Below, piece by piece: positions 19,685-30,397 of a stretch of DNA of 64,000 bases. The DNA lies in assembly GCA_020912385.1 (NCBI GenBank), contig CP087215.1:1922001-1986000 (forward strand), in the 5' to 3' direction. The stretch comes from Neofusicoccum parvum (Eukaryota; Ascomycota; Dothideomycetes; Botryosphaeriales; Botryosphaeriaceae). The notes below the pieces were generated by a model that saw nothing but the letters and a program-made list of their open reading frames with translations, was not told where the DNA came from and did no database searches. A program made the position numbers and the translations under genes. Every line of letters begins with the position of its first letter. Position 1 is the stretch's first letter.

Positions 19685-22347
19685 GGCGAGCAAGCGAGCA
19701 AAGCGGAGAATTTCGGGAGCGGACGAGGGAAGCTACGACAAGCTTTCAATGATGTAAGAGAAGGACTCCAGAAGATCCCGCGGCGTCCCGCTTCCATTTA
19801 TACCAACACCTCACCCCGCAGTTGAGGTGCCCGCTGCTGAGGCTCGCCGGCATGGCATGGTAGCGCTGCCTGACATGGCAGGCACGGATGACACGCTCCG
19901 GTCATACATTGGTGCATTTCCGGGCCCAGAAAGCTTCTTGCACGGCTATTTTGGTCCCGTGGTGAACGTGCGTGCGCGGTACCAGGCGGAGAAACACACG
20001 AGAACGCACGAGACGGCAGAGAGGAGGCTCTAAGCGAATTGGCCGCACGCGGGGCGGTGGCGGCGGCACACAACAGGCTAAAAGGCAGATCAGGAACCCC
20101 GACTGGGAGGGACCGCACCAACGGCTCGCGCTGGGGCGTGGAGTGCGGAGAGGCTGCGGTGGACGGGCAGACGCCGATCCCGGGCGTTGGATGACAGAGT
20201 GGCTTGTTCCAAGGCGGCGCCGGCTGGCTGGCGGCTGACGGGTGCCGGACGGCGCTGCGGGGGCAGAGCGCGGAGGCTGGGGCGCTGGCGGGCGGGCGTG
20301 GAGTTGGCTCTGGGGCCGTCCGAGACGGGAGCAGGCGGCGGGCGAGGTGTGGTTCTACGGCGGCACTGGGGTGGCGCCTGATAAGGATGCAGTGGACGCG
20401 TCAAGCTGCAGCGCTCCGCGTGCCGAAAGCCTAATGCGCCGTCTGCAGCCTTCTCGCCCGCGCGCTGTGCCGCCACCGCTGCCGCTGCCGCTGCCGCCGT
20501 TCTCATGCGTCCCGATCAGGCGCAGCGGCGCAGATGCCAGCAGCATCACGTGATGCGCGCCGCAGCGCTGGTCGCCAGCACCAGCACCAGCACGGCGGGG
20601 GCGCGCTGCAGCAGCTTTGCCGACGCGCACACGGACTGGCTGCTGCTGGCCGCGGGCCGCTGGCCTGACGGCGCCGCGACGGCGACGGCGGGAATAGCGC
20701 GAGTCAGGGGCCGCGAGAGACGCCCGGCAGCGCGCGTGCGGCAATAATCAGTCAGCGCGAGCTGCTGGCCGGCAGGTGTGGTGCTGGATCGCCGTTGGGC
20801 AGCTGGCCGCGCGCTCGGCTGATGTTGGGCAGGGCGGTGGAGAGCGCGCGCGAGGGAGGAGCCGTGGATGAGCTGTGCGCCAGAGGCCTCGCCGCCGCCG
20901 CGGGCTGAGGGAGCGCGGCGGAGGTGTAGAGCGACCCTGGCACGCAGACAGGTGTATATAGCGGCGGCCGGGCGAGAGGCGCGCAGCCAGCGTGGCCGGC
21001 TGCACGTGCTTGCAACCGCATGCGAGGCTAACGGCGAGCCGTCTTCCGCGAGCGCTAGGATCCGAAGTCGATAGTTCCGCAGGCGTGGTAGGGTGCTGAG
21101 GTCGGATCAACCGGGATGTGGACCCAGGAATGCACCTGGACAGGCCGTGTTTCTGTGCCTCTGAACGTCGTGGCAATGATCGTGCAGCGATGCCGGCCCA
21201 CGCAAGCGCGCGATGCGGTGAGGCCCTCGATCCTCCGCATCCCCAGAGGCTGCCGACGCCTGCCAGACCGCTGGCGAGCCCGCGGCGATCGATCTCGGGC
21301 GTCTGGCGCGGATGGCTGCCGGCGGGCCCGAGTCATGGCGCTGGGACGAGAGACGTGGATGCGCCTTGAAATTGAGCCGACCAGGTGCCACCTCTCGTCC
21401 AGTCTTTCCTCGTTATGACCTGTCGGAACCGTCCTGACGGGTGGCCCACCGCTAGACATCTCCTTTTTGAAAAGCCCCGGGCACGCCTGCCCGCGAGCCT
21501 CCATCCTCCGCTGCTACGTGCTCCGCGTTCCAGGATAGCTCTCGCATATGCTGCTGTGTCCGCCTGCCTGCCGCCGCAGACCAGCCCCCAGCCCGCTCGC
21601 CAGTGACGTCCTGCCGCCGTGCACGGCCAGACGGGCTCAGCCCTTCTGGAACTTGCTGCCCTCGCCGAACCCGCCTCCCCGGCGGCACGGTACACTATGA
21701 TCTCCCCTAAACTTTAACCGCACTCCACCCTCTGCCCGCCCTTCGCCTCACTCACCTCCTCTTATACCGCGCCGTCTGCCCTCCAGAGCCGCCGGACCCG
21801 CTCTGCCCTGCCGTCTGCCCAGCTGCCCGGAGCCTGCCGTTGTGATTGGGCCGTCCATGTATCAATTCGGCCCGCTGCTGGGTTCACTGCCGCAGCGAGC
21901 ACTCCTTTATCTTCCTGATCGAGCGCCCGTCCCCGGCCGGCACACCTCGCTCACCTGCCTGCGGCGTGGCGCGTGGCTGCGCCCACCGCAGGCTCGCCCT
22001 GCACACACTCGACGCCGCCACGCGTGCCAGGGCTCACCGACAACGCAGACGCGGCTCAGCACCTCAGCAGACGAAACACAGTCAATTCTGGTTGCTAGGA
22101 AGAACGCCAATTCACAAACGCCGCGCCAAAACAATCTGGTGTATGCTCGCTCTGCCGTCTCCGGGCTGGTTCAGTCTCGCACCTCCCTCCAGCGCGTCCG
22201 ACGCGCAGTGTCTGCCCAGTCTGGTGGCTAACCGCCGGCGCAGAAGACCCACTTCTTCCCCGCAAAGATTCACGCTCGCTTCCGTCCCCAGGCCACCGTC
22301 CTGCGACACACGTCAATGCTTGGTCACACCTGCGCGGCAAGGCTCTC
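19685..22347. other. gene-free GC-rich region
   Basis: About 2.7 kb without a supportable gene. The first 120 bases are the promoter of the esterase gene. From about 20000 to 21600 the GC content is very high and many frames stay open together, which is not evidence of coding. TATA-like sequences at 20955-20960 and 21770-21776 lack a gene to serve. No repeat family was recognised. Confidence 0.45.
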
Positions 22348-23694
22348 TTACAGCGGGATGTACAGCTTCAGGCGCAGATCGGCCGCCTCTGCCCGCGCCC
22401 GCTGCGTTAGCGCGGCCACCTGCTCCTTGGACCAGCCCATGCGCTCCGTGAACGGCCAGATCGCGAGCGAGTCGAGCATGGTGCCGATGTTGTCGAGGTT
22501 CTGCTGGCCCACCCACTGCAGCTTCGGATCTGCCACGACGCGCCCCGTTAGCCGACCGTTACACAAGACCGGGATCACGGACGACGGAAGGCGGCTTCCG
22601 CATGCCCACCAGGCCCTTTCCGAATCAGGCATTCCCAGACGAAGCTCCTTACCTGTTGACCAGCCGCCAATCGGCATCCGGTATGTGACCTCCTGGACGT
22701 CAACCAACCCCGCTGCGCGCATCAGTTGTCCCAAATGTCGCCCCACCCGCGGGTCCCGGTCTCTTTCCATTGTGTAGCGGTAGCCGTTGGACCATTGCAT
22801 GAGCGCGTGGTCGTCTGTCAGCATGCCGCTGTCGGACTGGATGATGTAGTAGAACTCGGCCATCTGGACCCAGCCGCCGCGCTTCAGCAACCGCACAATG
22901 TCGCGGATGTATCCCCGCCATCGGTCTCGTTTTATTCCGGGCGCCACCAGTCTGGAGTGGATCAGGTCGTACTCGTTGGGCTTGTATGTTGGCGTAAGCG
23001 GCTGGTTGAGGTCCCAGGCCTCGATCTCCAGGTTGTCCGGCTGGTCGTCAGGAAGCTCATTCGTGGGGTAAACATCGATGCCTGTCACCTGTGGTCGCGC
23101 CTGTTAGTTGAAAATTTTCGCGACGCTGGACCTGCAAAGCTGCACCCAAGACGGACAGAGGCCAGGACGCCGCTCTCCTGAAGACTCGGATCTGCCAAGC
23201 ATCACCACCTGCTAGGCACTCCTCTTCCACCTGTGGATTGGTCTCTGAATGCGCTCTGTATCAGTTTGGGCGCGGGGAGACTCACTTCGCTGTCCGGATA
23301 CATCTGCGCCATGTCCAGCGCCCAGTTCCCTCGGCCAAACCCGCAATCGAGGACCTTGGTGGGGTACTGGATTGGCGGGAAGAACAGACGGTTGTCGAAA
23401 AGATATCGCAGGATCTGGTGTTGGCTTTCGAGCCGCTCCTCTTCCTCCTGTTGCTGGCTTAGTGCTCCTCGCTCGACGAAACAGGCAGATCCTGGCTGCC
23501 ATGGTCTCCGCCGACCGCTGCACCCGGAAACAGGAGTCACGGCCGGCTGCGCCTCTGCAAGACTGGTGGAAGAAGAAAACACTTACCGTATCCACCGGGA
23601 CGCAGTATATCTCATTGTCGATGGAAAACTTTTGGAACTCCCGATCGTGCAGCTCCACGATCTCGAAGAACTCACCAGAAACAGATTCTGTCAT
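22348..23694 (-). CDS. SAM-dependent methyltransferase, UMTA/LaeA type
   Basis: Four exons: 23587-23694, 23286-23453, 22653-23088 and 22348-22529, giving 297 residues. The last intron (22530-22652, GTAAGG donor) is open in frame, but its removal restores the family run GGWST-DPKLQWVGQQNLDNI. After a short N-terminal segment and LESQHQILRYLFDNRLFFPP, SAM motif I is VLDCGFGRGNWALDMA. Then come VTGIDVYP and the acidic EIEAWDLNQPL, DLIHSRLVAPGIKRDRW and LLKRGGWVQMAEFYY. This is the architecture of fungal UMTA/LaeA-like methyltransferases, some of which regulate secondary metabolism; most are unassigned. ATG 23694 is the first Met after an upstream stop. Confidence 0.85.
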
Positions 23695-26600
23695 CCTGCC
23701 GTCGGCCGCCCACGGTGCGCGTATGGGTGTATCGACTTCTGCGGCTTGCTCTTGTACGACGTGGGTGATGTGAATCACCAAGGGCTAGGTTGGATGCTCA
23801 GGGCTCTACCCAGCTGCTCGGGATAGCGTGGGTGTGCTTCAGGGCGGACACACGATGCCTGACGCAGCGGTAGCCGGATAGCCCCGCAAGAGCGCCAGTA
23901 CGGCCCCTTCCACCAAACAAGAACGCCTATATAGATCATGTGCGTCATGTCATAGGAACAACAGCGGGCAGGAAGCTGCGCGAGCCTCGAGATCTTCTCA
24001 CTTATTCCGGAGGTTGCTCCATGTGCAATAAGGACGAGACAGGACCCCAAAGCGCGGATACACGGGCGAACCAATTTGTGCTGCCGCATGGGGCCAAGAG
24101 CACCCGCGCCGTCGACGGCCGCAGCCGCGAATTCGTGAAACATGATACGCACACTGGTCCTCACCTGACAGGCGATCAACACGCACACTATCTTCGATGG
24201 CCGGCAGCGGGCACCTGTCAGCAGGCTACGAAAAGATCCTGCTGCTCAAAAGAGCCGGCGTTCCCCCCCAAAAGACGGTGAAGCGGCCGCAACCACAGCA
24301 ACAGCAGACGCCTACGCAAGCAGCACACAGAGCACGCCGCCGAGTTCTAGACTCGGTGCCTCGGAGCCACGGGCAAGACACGATGCGGGCGTTCGTCATT
24401 ACGGGATTCCGCCTAATCTAGACTTCAACACTCGGTCATTACCCGCCGCCTGCGCTGGATCGCATGAAGGCAGTGCTGACTGGTGGAAGAGCAGGAGGGC
24501 CGCATACACGCCCCCCCAACCAGGCTTCCCCCTCCTTGGTACATCCTCATCAGGCTGGCGGACGCCAATATCGTCACGGCAAGCTGCCTGCCAGGCGAAC
24601 TCGGGCGATTGGATCACGTTGGCTCCGTCGCCGTTCTCCACTCCTTAGGTCGGTGGGCCCCCGCCCGGCCGCTGCGGTGCGGACTGGGGATCTTCTGGCA
24701 GTGCAGCGTCATTTGATCATCGGCCGTTGTGACCCCCAATCACACTGCTGAAGCGCCTAGCAAGCTGCAGGTTTCGGGCAGGCTGGAGCCAGCTGAAATG
24801 CTGCAACAGGCAGCTGCAGTCGACCACGGCGAGCCCGTCCCTCCCATTGCTCGTTTGGGCGTCTATGGCGGCCGTCCAATGTTTTCCGCGTCCAGTCCGT
24901 CTTCTGCCGGCTCGAATGTTGGTGTTTGTCATCCCCGTCGAGAGTGAGGCTGTCTACAAATTACCGAGGACACCGCGATCCGAAATGACGCGGTGACAGA
25001 GGCGGGCAGGGCAACATCCGCCACCGGCAGAGCCCGATAAGGCTTGGTGACGGGAATTTTCCCGATGACATGGCCTTGGGACGCGGGCAACCGTGTGCCC
25101 TCTTTTTTTGTCCTCTCCTTGCGATATTCAGGGTCACGGTCTCGACGGATGCATGGGGGCGCCGCCAAGATTGAAGGAACAGGCTGTGCAGCGTCGTGTT
25201 TAGCCCGTGGACAGAGTGCGTTTGGAGCAGAGACAAGGCCGCCGGACTGCGCTCTCCTTTCCTCGCTTATTCTCAGAGGTGGCCACGTGGGCGCCCCGTC
25301 CACCCGGGCTATGGTCTGCCTCTCCTTTGCGAAACCGACCGTCCGTCCGTCCCGTCCCTCCCCCATTCTCGCAACCAAGCGAACGGTGAACGGGCGTTCC
25401 TGCCCGGTACACAGACAACGATGCAGATGCGATACGTCTCACGGCGGCCCTTAACCCCTTGATGCATAGCCTGTAGGAATCGTTCGCGCTCCTTACCCGG
25501 AGGCCGTGTAACCATCAACGACGAACTGCGGACCGCTCGGCATGCACGAAGCACACGAGAAATCGCGAGATTTTGGCGCCCGAACGTCTCCCACGATCTC
25601 TTTCTGCGCTGGGATCGGACCTCCAGCCTCTGCGCTGGAGGAGCTGTCTGCTGGCCCGGACGAATCAATACCATGCCTCACGGCATCACATCTTCCCTCT
25701 TTGGAAGACGCTGCAGCTGACCTGCGCCGGCTTGGGGTACATGTTCCCGGGCTCGTGCAGCCCGCCCGCTCTGGGAGTTCCAGGGCTTTCCAGAAGACCG
25801 CTGCGATCAGGGGAGTGGAGGAGCCGGCAGAGAAGATTGCACCCAGGGGTCTTGCGGCGCAGCAGATTCTCATTCCGCCGGTCTCCACGCCTTCTTCTCA
25901 CGCACCTGGCCGCTTCTATGGCGCTATGGTTCCCTGGGCTCGGTTGGTTGCGGTCCGAACTGCCCCTCCTCTCCGGTTCGGCGGTTCCACCTTCCAGAGA
26001 ACGCAGATCGCAGCCGCACGCTGTGCTGCTGACATCCATGCCACACGTATGTATAGCGGGGATCACTTATACGTGGAGGCACGACGGCGAGCGAACGCCA
26101 AATCGCTGTGTGCGAGGCGGAGGATAACGGTGTTTGCTAAGCGCCAATCAGGGAAGGAGGGGATCGGATGGGATAAACCATCGCCAGGTCGTATCACCCT
26201 TTCCCAGCTAACGGGCGTAGCAGGGATGCGAGGAAGTACCTCATGATCACTTCTTCATCAGGCACAGATTTTGCTCATCCTCGTTCACCCGCAGTGACAG
26301 CGGCAACCTGGCCCCCCATCCCCCAACCCGAATCCCACTCGACGGGCTCGCCGTTTCTAGGCATATGCACCCCTAGCGGGTCGGATCGCTTCACCGGTGA
26401 AGAAAGCAAAATTTTCCTCTCTATAATTAGCGTGGGAACCACAGTGCTTTCTACGCGGAGCCGCATCGCACGACCCAGCCGAGTTCGGCAAAAACGGGCG
26501 AATCGTGCGAGATTCCCCCAAAGCCCCCATGCGGATCAGCTCGATGCAAGACGACCGACTTCTCTAGAGACAGCAGCGTTCGTACCACAACAAACTAGTC

Positions 26601-28651
26601 CGACAGTCCCCTGTCGTCCATGTCAGATCCCGGACAAGTGGATATGCACTATGCCAGGGGCGCTCCTCGCGAACGGCGGCTACGATTTATCAATTAGCCT
26701 TGCGGACAGCATCCTCAACACATTTCCTCCATCAATACGCCATTCCCGTGCATCAGCGTGCCCGCGTCTTCTTGGTGTGGATCTTTTCAGACCGGTGAAG
26801 CTGAACCAAGCGCGCCACGATACCACGAGCTAGCCAGTGTCACTGATCGCCAATCGGGACTCGAAGCCATACACCCTGACAATCACACAATCATCATTCT
26901 CGAACAACGCTGGTACACTGAAGGCGGATTAGCATCCACCGGCTACGCGAGTGCGAAGTCTCCATACGACTCTCGTGGGTGGATTTCAGACTCGACCTGC
27001 CTCTTCCGGCAAGACTTGGGCTGTACACTCGGCTGGGCCTATTTCAACAGCCAAGGATGTGGATGGGGACACGCGGCGGCAAGGGAATGCCGCTCACCGC
27101 TGGGTTGCGGCGCAGCCAGGCTGCAGACACCACCGAAAGATACCCCCGAGGCAACCGAGTTCGTATCGAGTCCGAAACCAGGCAAAGCGGTCCATTCCTG
27201 AGCAAAAGGCAAAATAGGGCCGAGTCTATTATTGTACCGATGTCTCCGCGCCCTGGCACGGAGGAAAGGATGTAGGAACCGACCTCCCACGAGTTGGTAG
27301 CTTGTCGACGGCACAATCACTGATTACTAGGGAACTGCTCATGGTCTCTTTCGCGGAGGTTCCTTCATCAGGCTCTCTTCAAGGTGGATTTAAGCGAAAT
27401 GTCAAGCTATGGAGAACTGATGTGCAGGTCTGTTGGGCAACGTCGTTATCCACCACCATTACAGCACCGTACCACAACACCAGCATTCCGATCACCATGC
27501 AATCCATTCAGCACCGACAACGCTCAAAGCCATATTACACACATACATGGATGTCTGGTCTTGACATACGAGGTCGGTTTGGAAAGCATTGCGACAAGTT
27601 CGCACACGGGCAGTTGAAGCACTCATTCGGACGTGGGTATGCAGTGAAGAAAATGCCAAACCCATCCAGACGAATGCTTCAAGTGCCCAAGTGCGAGCTT
27701 GTGGCAAACACTTTGCGGACCGACCAGGTACCTGTCGTGACGAACCATGGGAGCTACTTTTGATCGGAGCACAAAGGGTGAATGAGGTCTGCAGTATGGC
27801 GCTGTGTTGCAGGATGGCACTGGCAGACTTCAGGGGTTGACCGATGGTCTTCTACCCTTCTGCATATACAGCCTCACTCGGAGTGATCGCTGGACATGGG
27901 TAGACTCAGTATTGAGTACGCACGACCAGAGAGGACGCAGTCGTCGCCGCCTTGTCACCGCCTTGACCCTGAACACTGTCACCTGGAAGAAGGGAAGGCG
28001 GTCGGCACATCCTGCACCATGCAGCCGGGAAGCGGCTGCATCCGACCCGTCTACCGGTAGGTCCTATTCCATCCCGTCCGAGTGCTCTGCCGTCGGCTCC
28101 GGGTCGCGCGTCAACTTTCAGGCGCCGCGCTGGCCGTGGAGCCGCCGCCTCATCTTTCACGCGCAATGCCTCTGCGCGGTAGAGTTGTAGTACAACGCGC
28201 TGAAGGAGCTCTCCTCCGTTCGCACCGTGAGGTGAATTTGATTGTGAGTTTTCAAACATCGTTTCCGTCTCGTCGCCGCCAAGTGCGCAGGCGAGTAATG
28301 CGGGAGGGGCATTACTAAGAGCCGATATTGAGGCGAGGCGGCGGAGATTGGGACAAAGTCTTCAAACGCAGCCGTGCTGTCTCCTGTCGTAGACGCGGCA
28401 CTCCTGGAGCTGAGCTTTTCACGCCCTCCGCTTTTATGCGACAGCCGGGCCGGGCTAGTGCATTGCCTGGCCTCCTTTCAACATCTTCACATCGTTGCGA
28501 CTACATTCAATGCACCCCTGCACATCACTACCCTCGGTGCGTGGTACACGACGATTCTCATTTACAGAGATCTATTCAACTATTGACACTTCTATGCACA
28601 ACAACGGCGCCGCCTCGTCCTTACCTTCGTGATGTACGTGCCTATATTGAC
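23695..28651. other. 5-kb gene-poor tract
   Basis: I find no gene with a family match or splice model here. Open frames up to 234 codons (for example + 25542-26246) overlap others on both strands and look like chance. A TATATAG element near 23928 may belong to the methyltransferase gene. The right part contains a diverged inverted repeat. The tract may be decayed mobile DNA, a regulatory or lncRNA region, or home to a lineage-specific gene I cannot see. Confidence 0.4.
27546..27750. repeat. diverged inverted repeat, MITE- or foldback-like
   Basis: The left arm (about 27546-27642) and the reverse complement of the right arm (about 27657-27750) align over roughly 95 bases at about 70% identity by eye. 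Matching blocks include CATGG, GGTCGGT, ACAAG-TCGCAC, GGGCA-TTGAAGCA and the inner TGGGT. Weaker similarity continues outward to about 27470 and 27830. A related stretch occurs near 34.2-34.35 kb. No transposase or target-site duplication was seen. Confidence 0.6.
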
Positions 28652-29968
28652 CTACAGCTTCTCGACGGTCTTGACGCGCCGATCCTTGCCGACAACAAGG
28701 CGTAGCTGCCTGCCCTTCTCGCCCTTGAAGATGCCGGCGCGCAGCGTGTCGGTGTAGAGCTCGTACGCCGGGTAGTCTTAACGATTGCAACATCAGCGAT
28801 ACAGTCGAAACGACCTCCTCAAGGCCGGATTTCCCCTTGCGGCAAACGGCGTCGAGCGCGGAGTTAGCAAGAGGGAAAGACCGGGTGAACTTACAGCCGT
28901 TGACGAAGTGGACGACCTGCTCGTCCGTCATGCCCTTGCCCTTGGCGGCGCGCAGCGCGGCCTCCTGCTGCAGGCGCCAGTCGTAGACGTACGTCGTGCG
29001 CTCGGCGTCGATGTGCACGAACGCGTCGAGCATGCTGCGGGGGCGCCAATCAGCGAATGCGGCCCATCGCGAAAAATATGTAGCGCTTTGTGCGTCCGAC
29101 TCACTCGGTCAGCGCGTCGTACTCGCGCAGCCGCTCGTTCACGAACCGCAGGTGCCGCAGCTCGTGCCGCGCCAGCTGGCCGTCGTACGCGCCCTTGGCC
29201 GCCGCGTCTCGCGCCGCCGCCCACCTCGCCTCCAGCGCCGCGTCCGCCACCGCCCGGAACCCGACGCTCCAGCCCTCGAACACGACGACCTCGACGGGCG
29301 GCGTGCCCGGCGCGTTGACCGTCTCCCAGGTGCTGGGGTCGGCGCGGTCGCCCTGGCCCGAGAAGGCGGACTTGTCGTAGGCGGGGATGGCGGTCGGCGA
29401 CTTGGAGAGCAGCGAGGCGAAGACGGAGCGGCCGAGGGCGAGGTCGTGCGTGCCGGGCTCGCCGCGGTGCTGGATGAGCGGGTTGGTGGGGTCGGAGGCG
29501 GCGAGGGCGACTTGTGCGTCGTGCGTGAGGTAGAGGTCGTCGATGCTGAGGACGGCGGTCGGGAGGGCGTAGGGCGCGGTGCGGAGGGTTTGGCAGAGCG
29601 TGGTGACCTGCGGGTGAAAGTGGTGCCGGGCGTTAGCTGTGGTGTTTTGCGGGCGCGAAAGGGCGGCGGAGGTGCGATTGAGGGCGCGGAGAGCGCGAGA
29701 GCGCGGGTAGAGCGTGTGCAGCGCGTGGTGGGGGGTTGGAATGGTGTTGTGTGCGTGCGAACGCGTGTGCGAATGGCGCGCGACTGGTGTGCGACGGAGG
29801 GGGACTTTTTGTGTTGCTCACCAGCGTTGTCTTCCCCGCACCTTGCACGCCGTTCAGGCCCAGGAAGAAGGGTCGCGCATTGTCGCCGTGCTGCTCGCGG
29901 TGGGCTTTGATGCGGTCGAGGATGAAGGGAATGCAGTGCTCGGACTTGTCGTCGACGATGGCGGCCAT
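28652..29968 (-). CDS. P-loop kinase of Tda10 / D-glycerate 3-kinase-like family
   Basis: Four exons: 29822-29968, 29105-29607, 28895-29034 and 28652-28776, giving 304 residues. The N-terminus reaches the P-loop GVQGAGKTTL at residues 40-49, where intron 1 (214 nt) sits. VLSIDDLYLTH follows, the second conserved block of this kinase group, then HRGEPGTHDLALG, a PAYDKSAFSGQGDR motif and VVVFEGWSVGF. The C-terminal part has YVYDWRLQQE and YELYTDTLRAG. Yeast Tda10 and plant glycerate kinases share this layout; length is normal. Substrate is uncertain; D-glycerate is the best guess from the family. The gene is divergent from Fox2 and shares a 429-bp promoter with it. Confidence 0.85.
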
Positions 29969-30397
29969 TGCTGCGGTCCTGGGAGCGTGCTGAGAGTCAG
30001 GTGGTGCCCTGCGAGCCAGAGTTTACGGGCGGTAGCGTCATCAGCGCAGGCGGGCTGGCATGTGAAGACAGCCGCCGCGCTACTGGACCACGGGGACGCC
30101 AGGCCCTAAGCGGGAGTCCCCCACAAATCTGGGCGTCGCCCGAGCTGATTCGCGGGGCGCGCAACAGCCGAGGTTGGTGACGATTGCCGTGAGCAGCTCG
30201 GCTTCGTCCACGCGCGCTTCCCTGTCCAGTCTGGCCGACCGACCACCTTATACCGCGCCGCCCAGCAGCCGCCTCCACACTCCCTTTCTCCATCTTTCTC
30301 TCCAATCCCCCATAGTTCTCCACACCGAAGCTGCGCAGCTCCCCGCTCCCATCGCCTCCCGCTTTCTCTTCGTCTTTGTGTTGATCCCCACATCATC
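29969..30397. promoter_or_regulatory. shared divergent promoter of Tda10-like kinase and Fox2
   Basis: 429 bp between two start codons. It contains one CCGAGG (30168-30173), the complement of CCTCGG, and a TTATACC near 30248 followed by a pyrimidine-rich leader toward Fox2. Confidence 0.6.
30168..30173 (-). promoter_or_regulatory. CCTCGG core, possible FarA/FarB fatty-acid response site
   Basis: CCTCGG on the minus strand, 225-230 bp upstream of the Fox2 ATG. This core is known to be bound by FarA/FarB in Aspergillus for fatty-acid induction of peroxisomal genes. One six-base match in 429 bp can arise by chance. Confidence 0.4.

Noticed and set aside
20090..20744. Several frames in the 20.1-20.7 kb GC-rich tract
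   Set aside because: Open on both strands at once with low-complexity content; typical of GC-rich non-coding DNA.
25542..26246. 234-codon + frame in the gene-poor tract
   Set aside because: No motif, several competing frames and no splice context; the evidence does not exceed chance.
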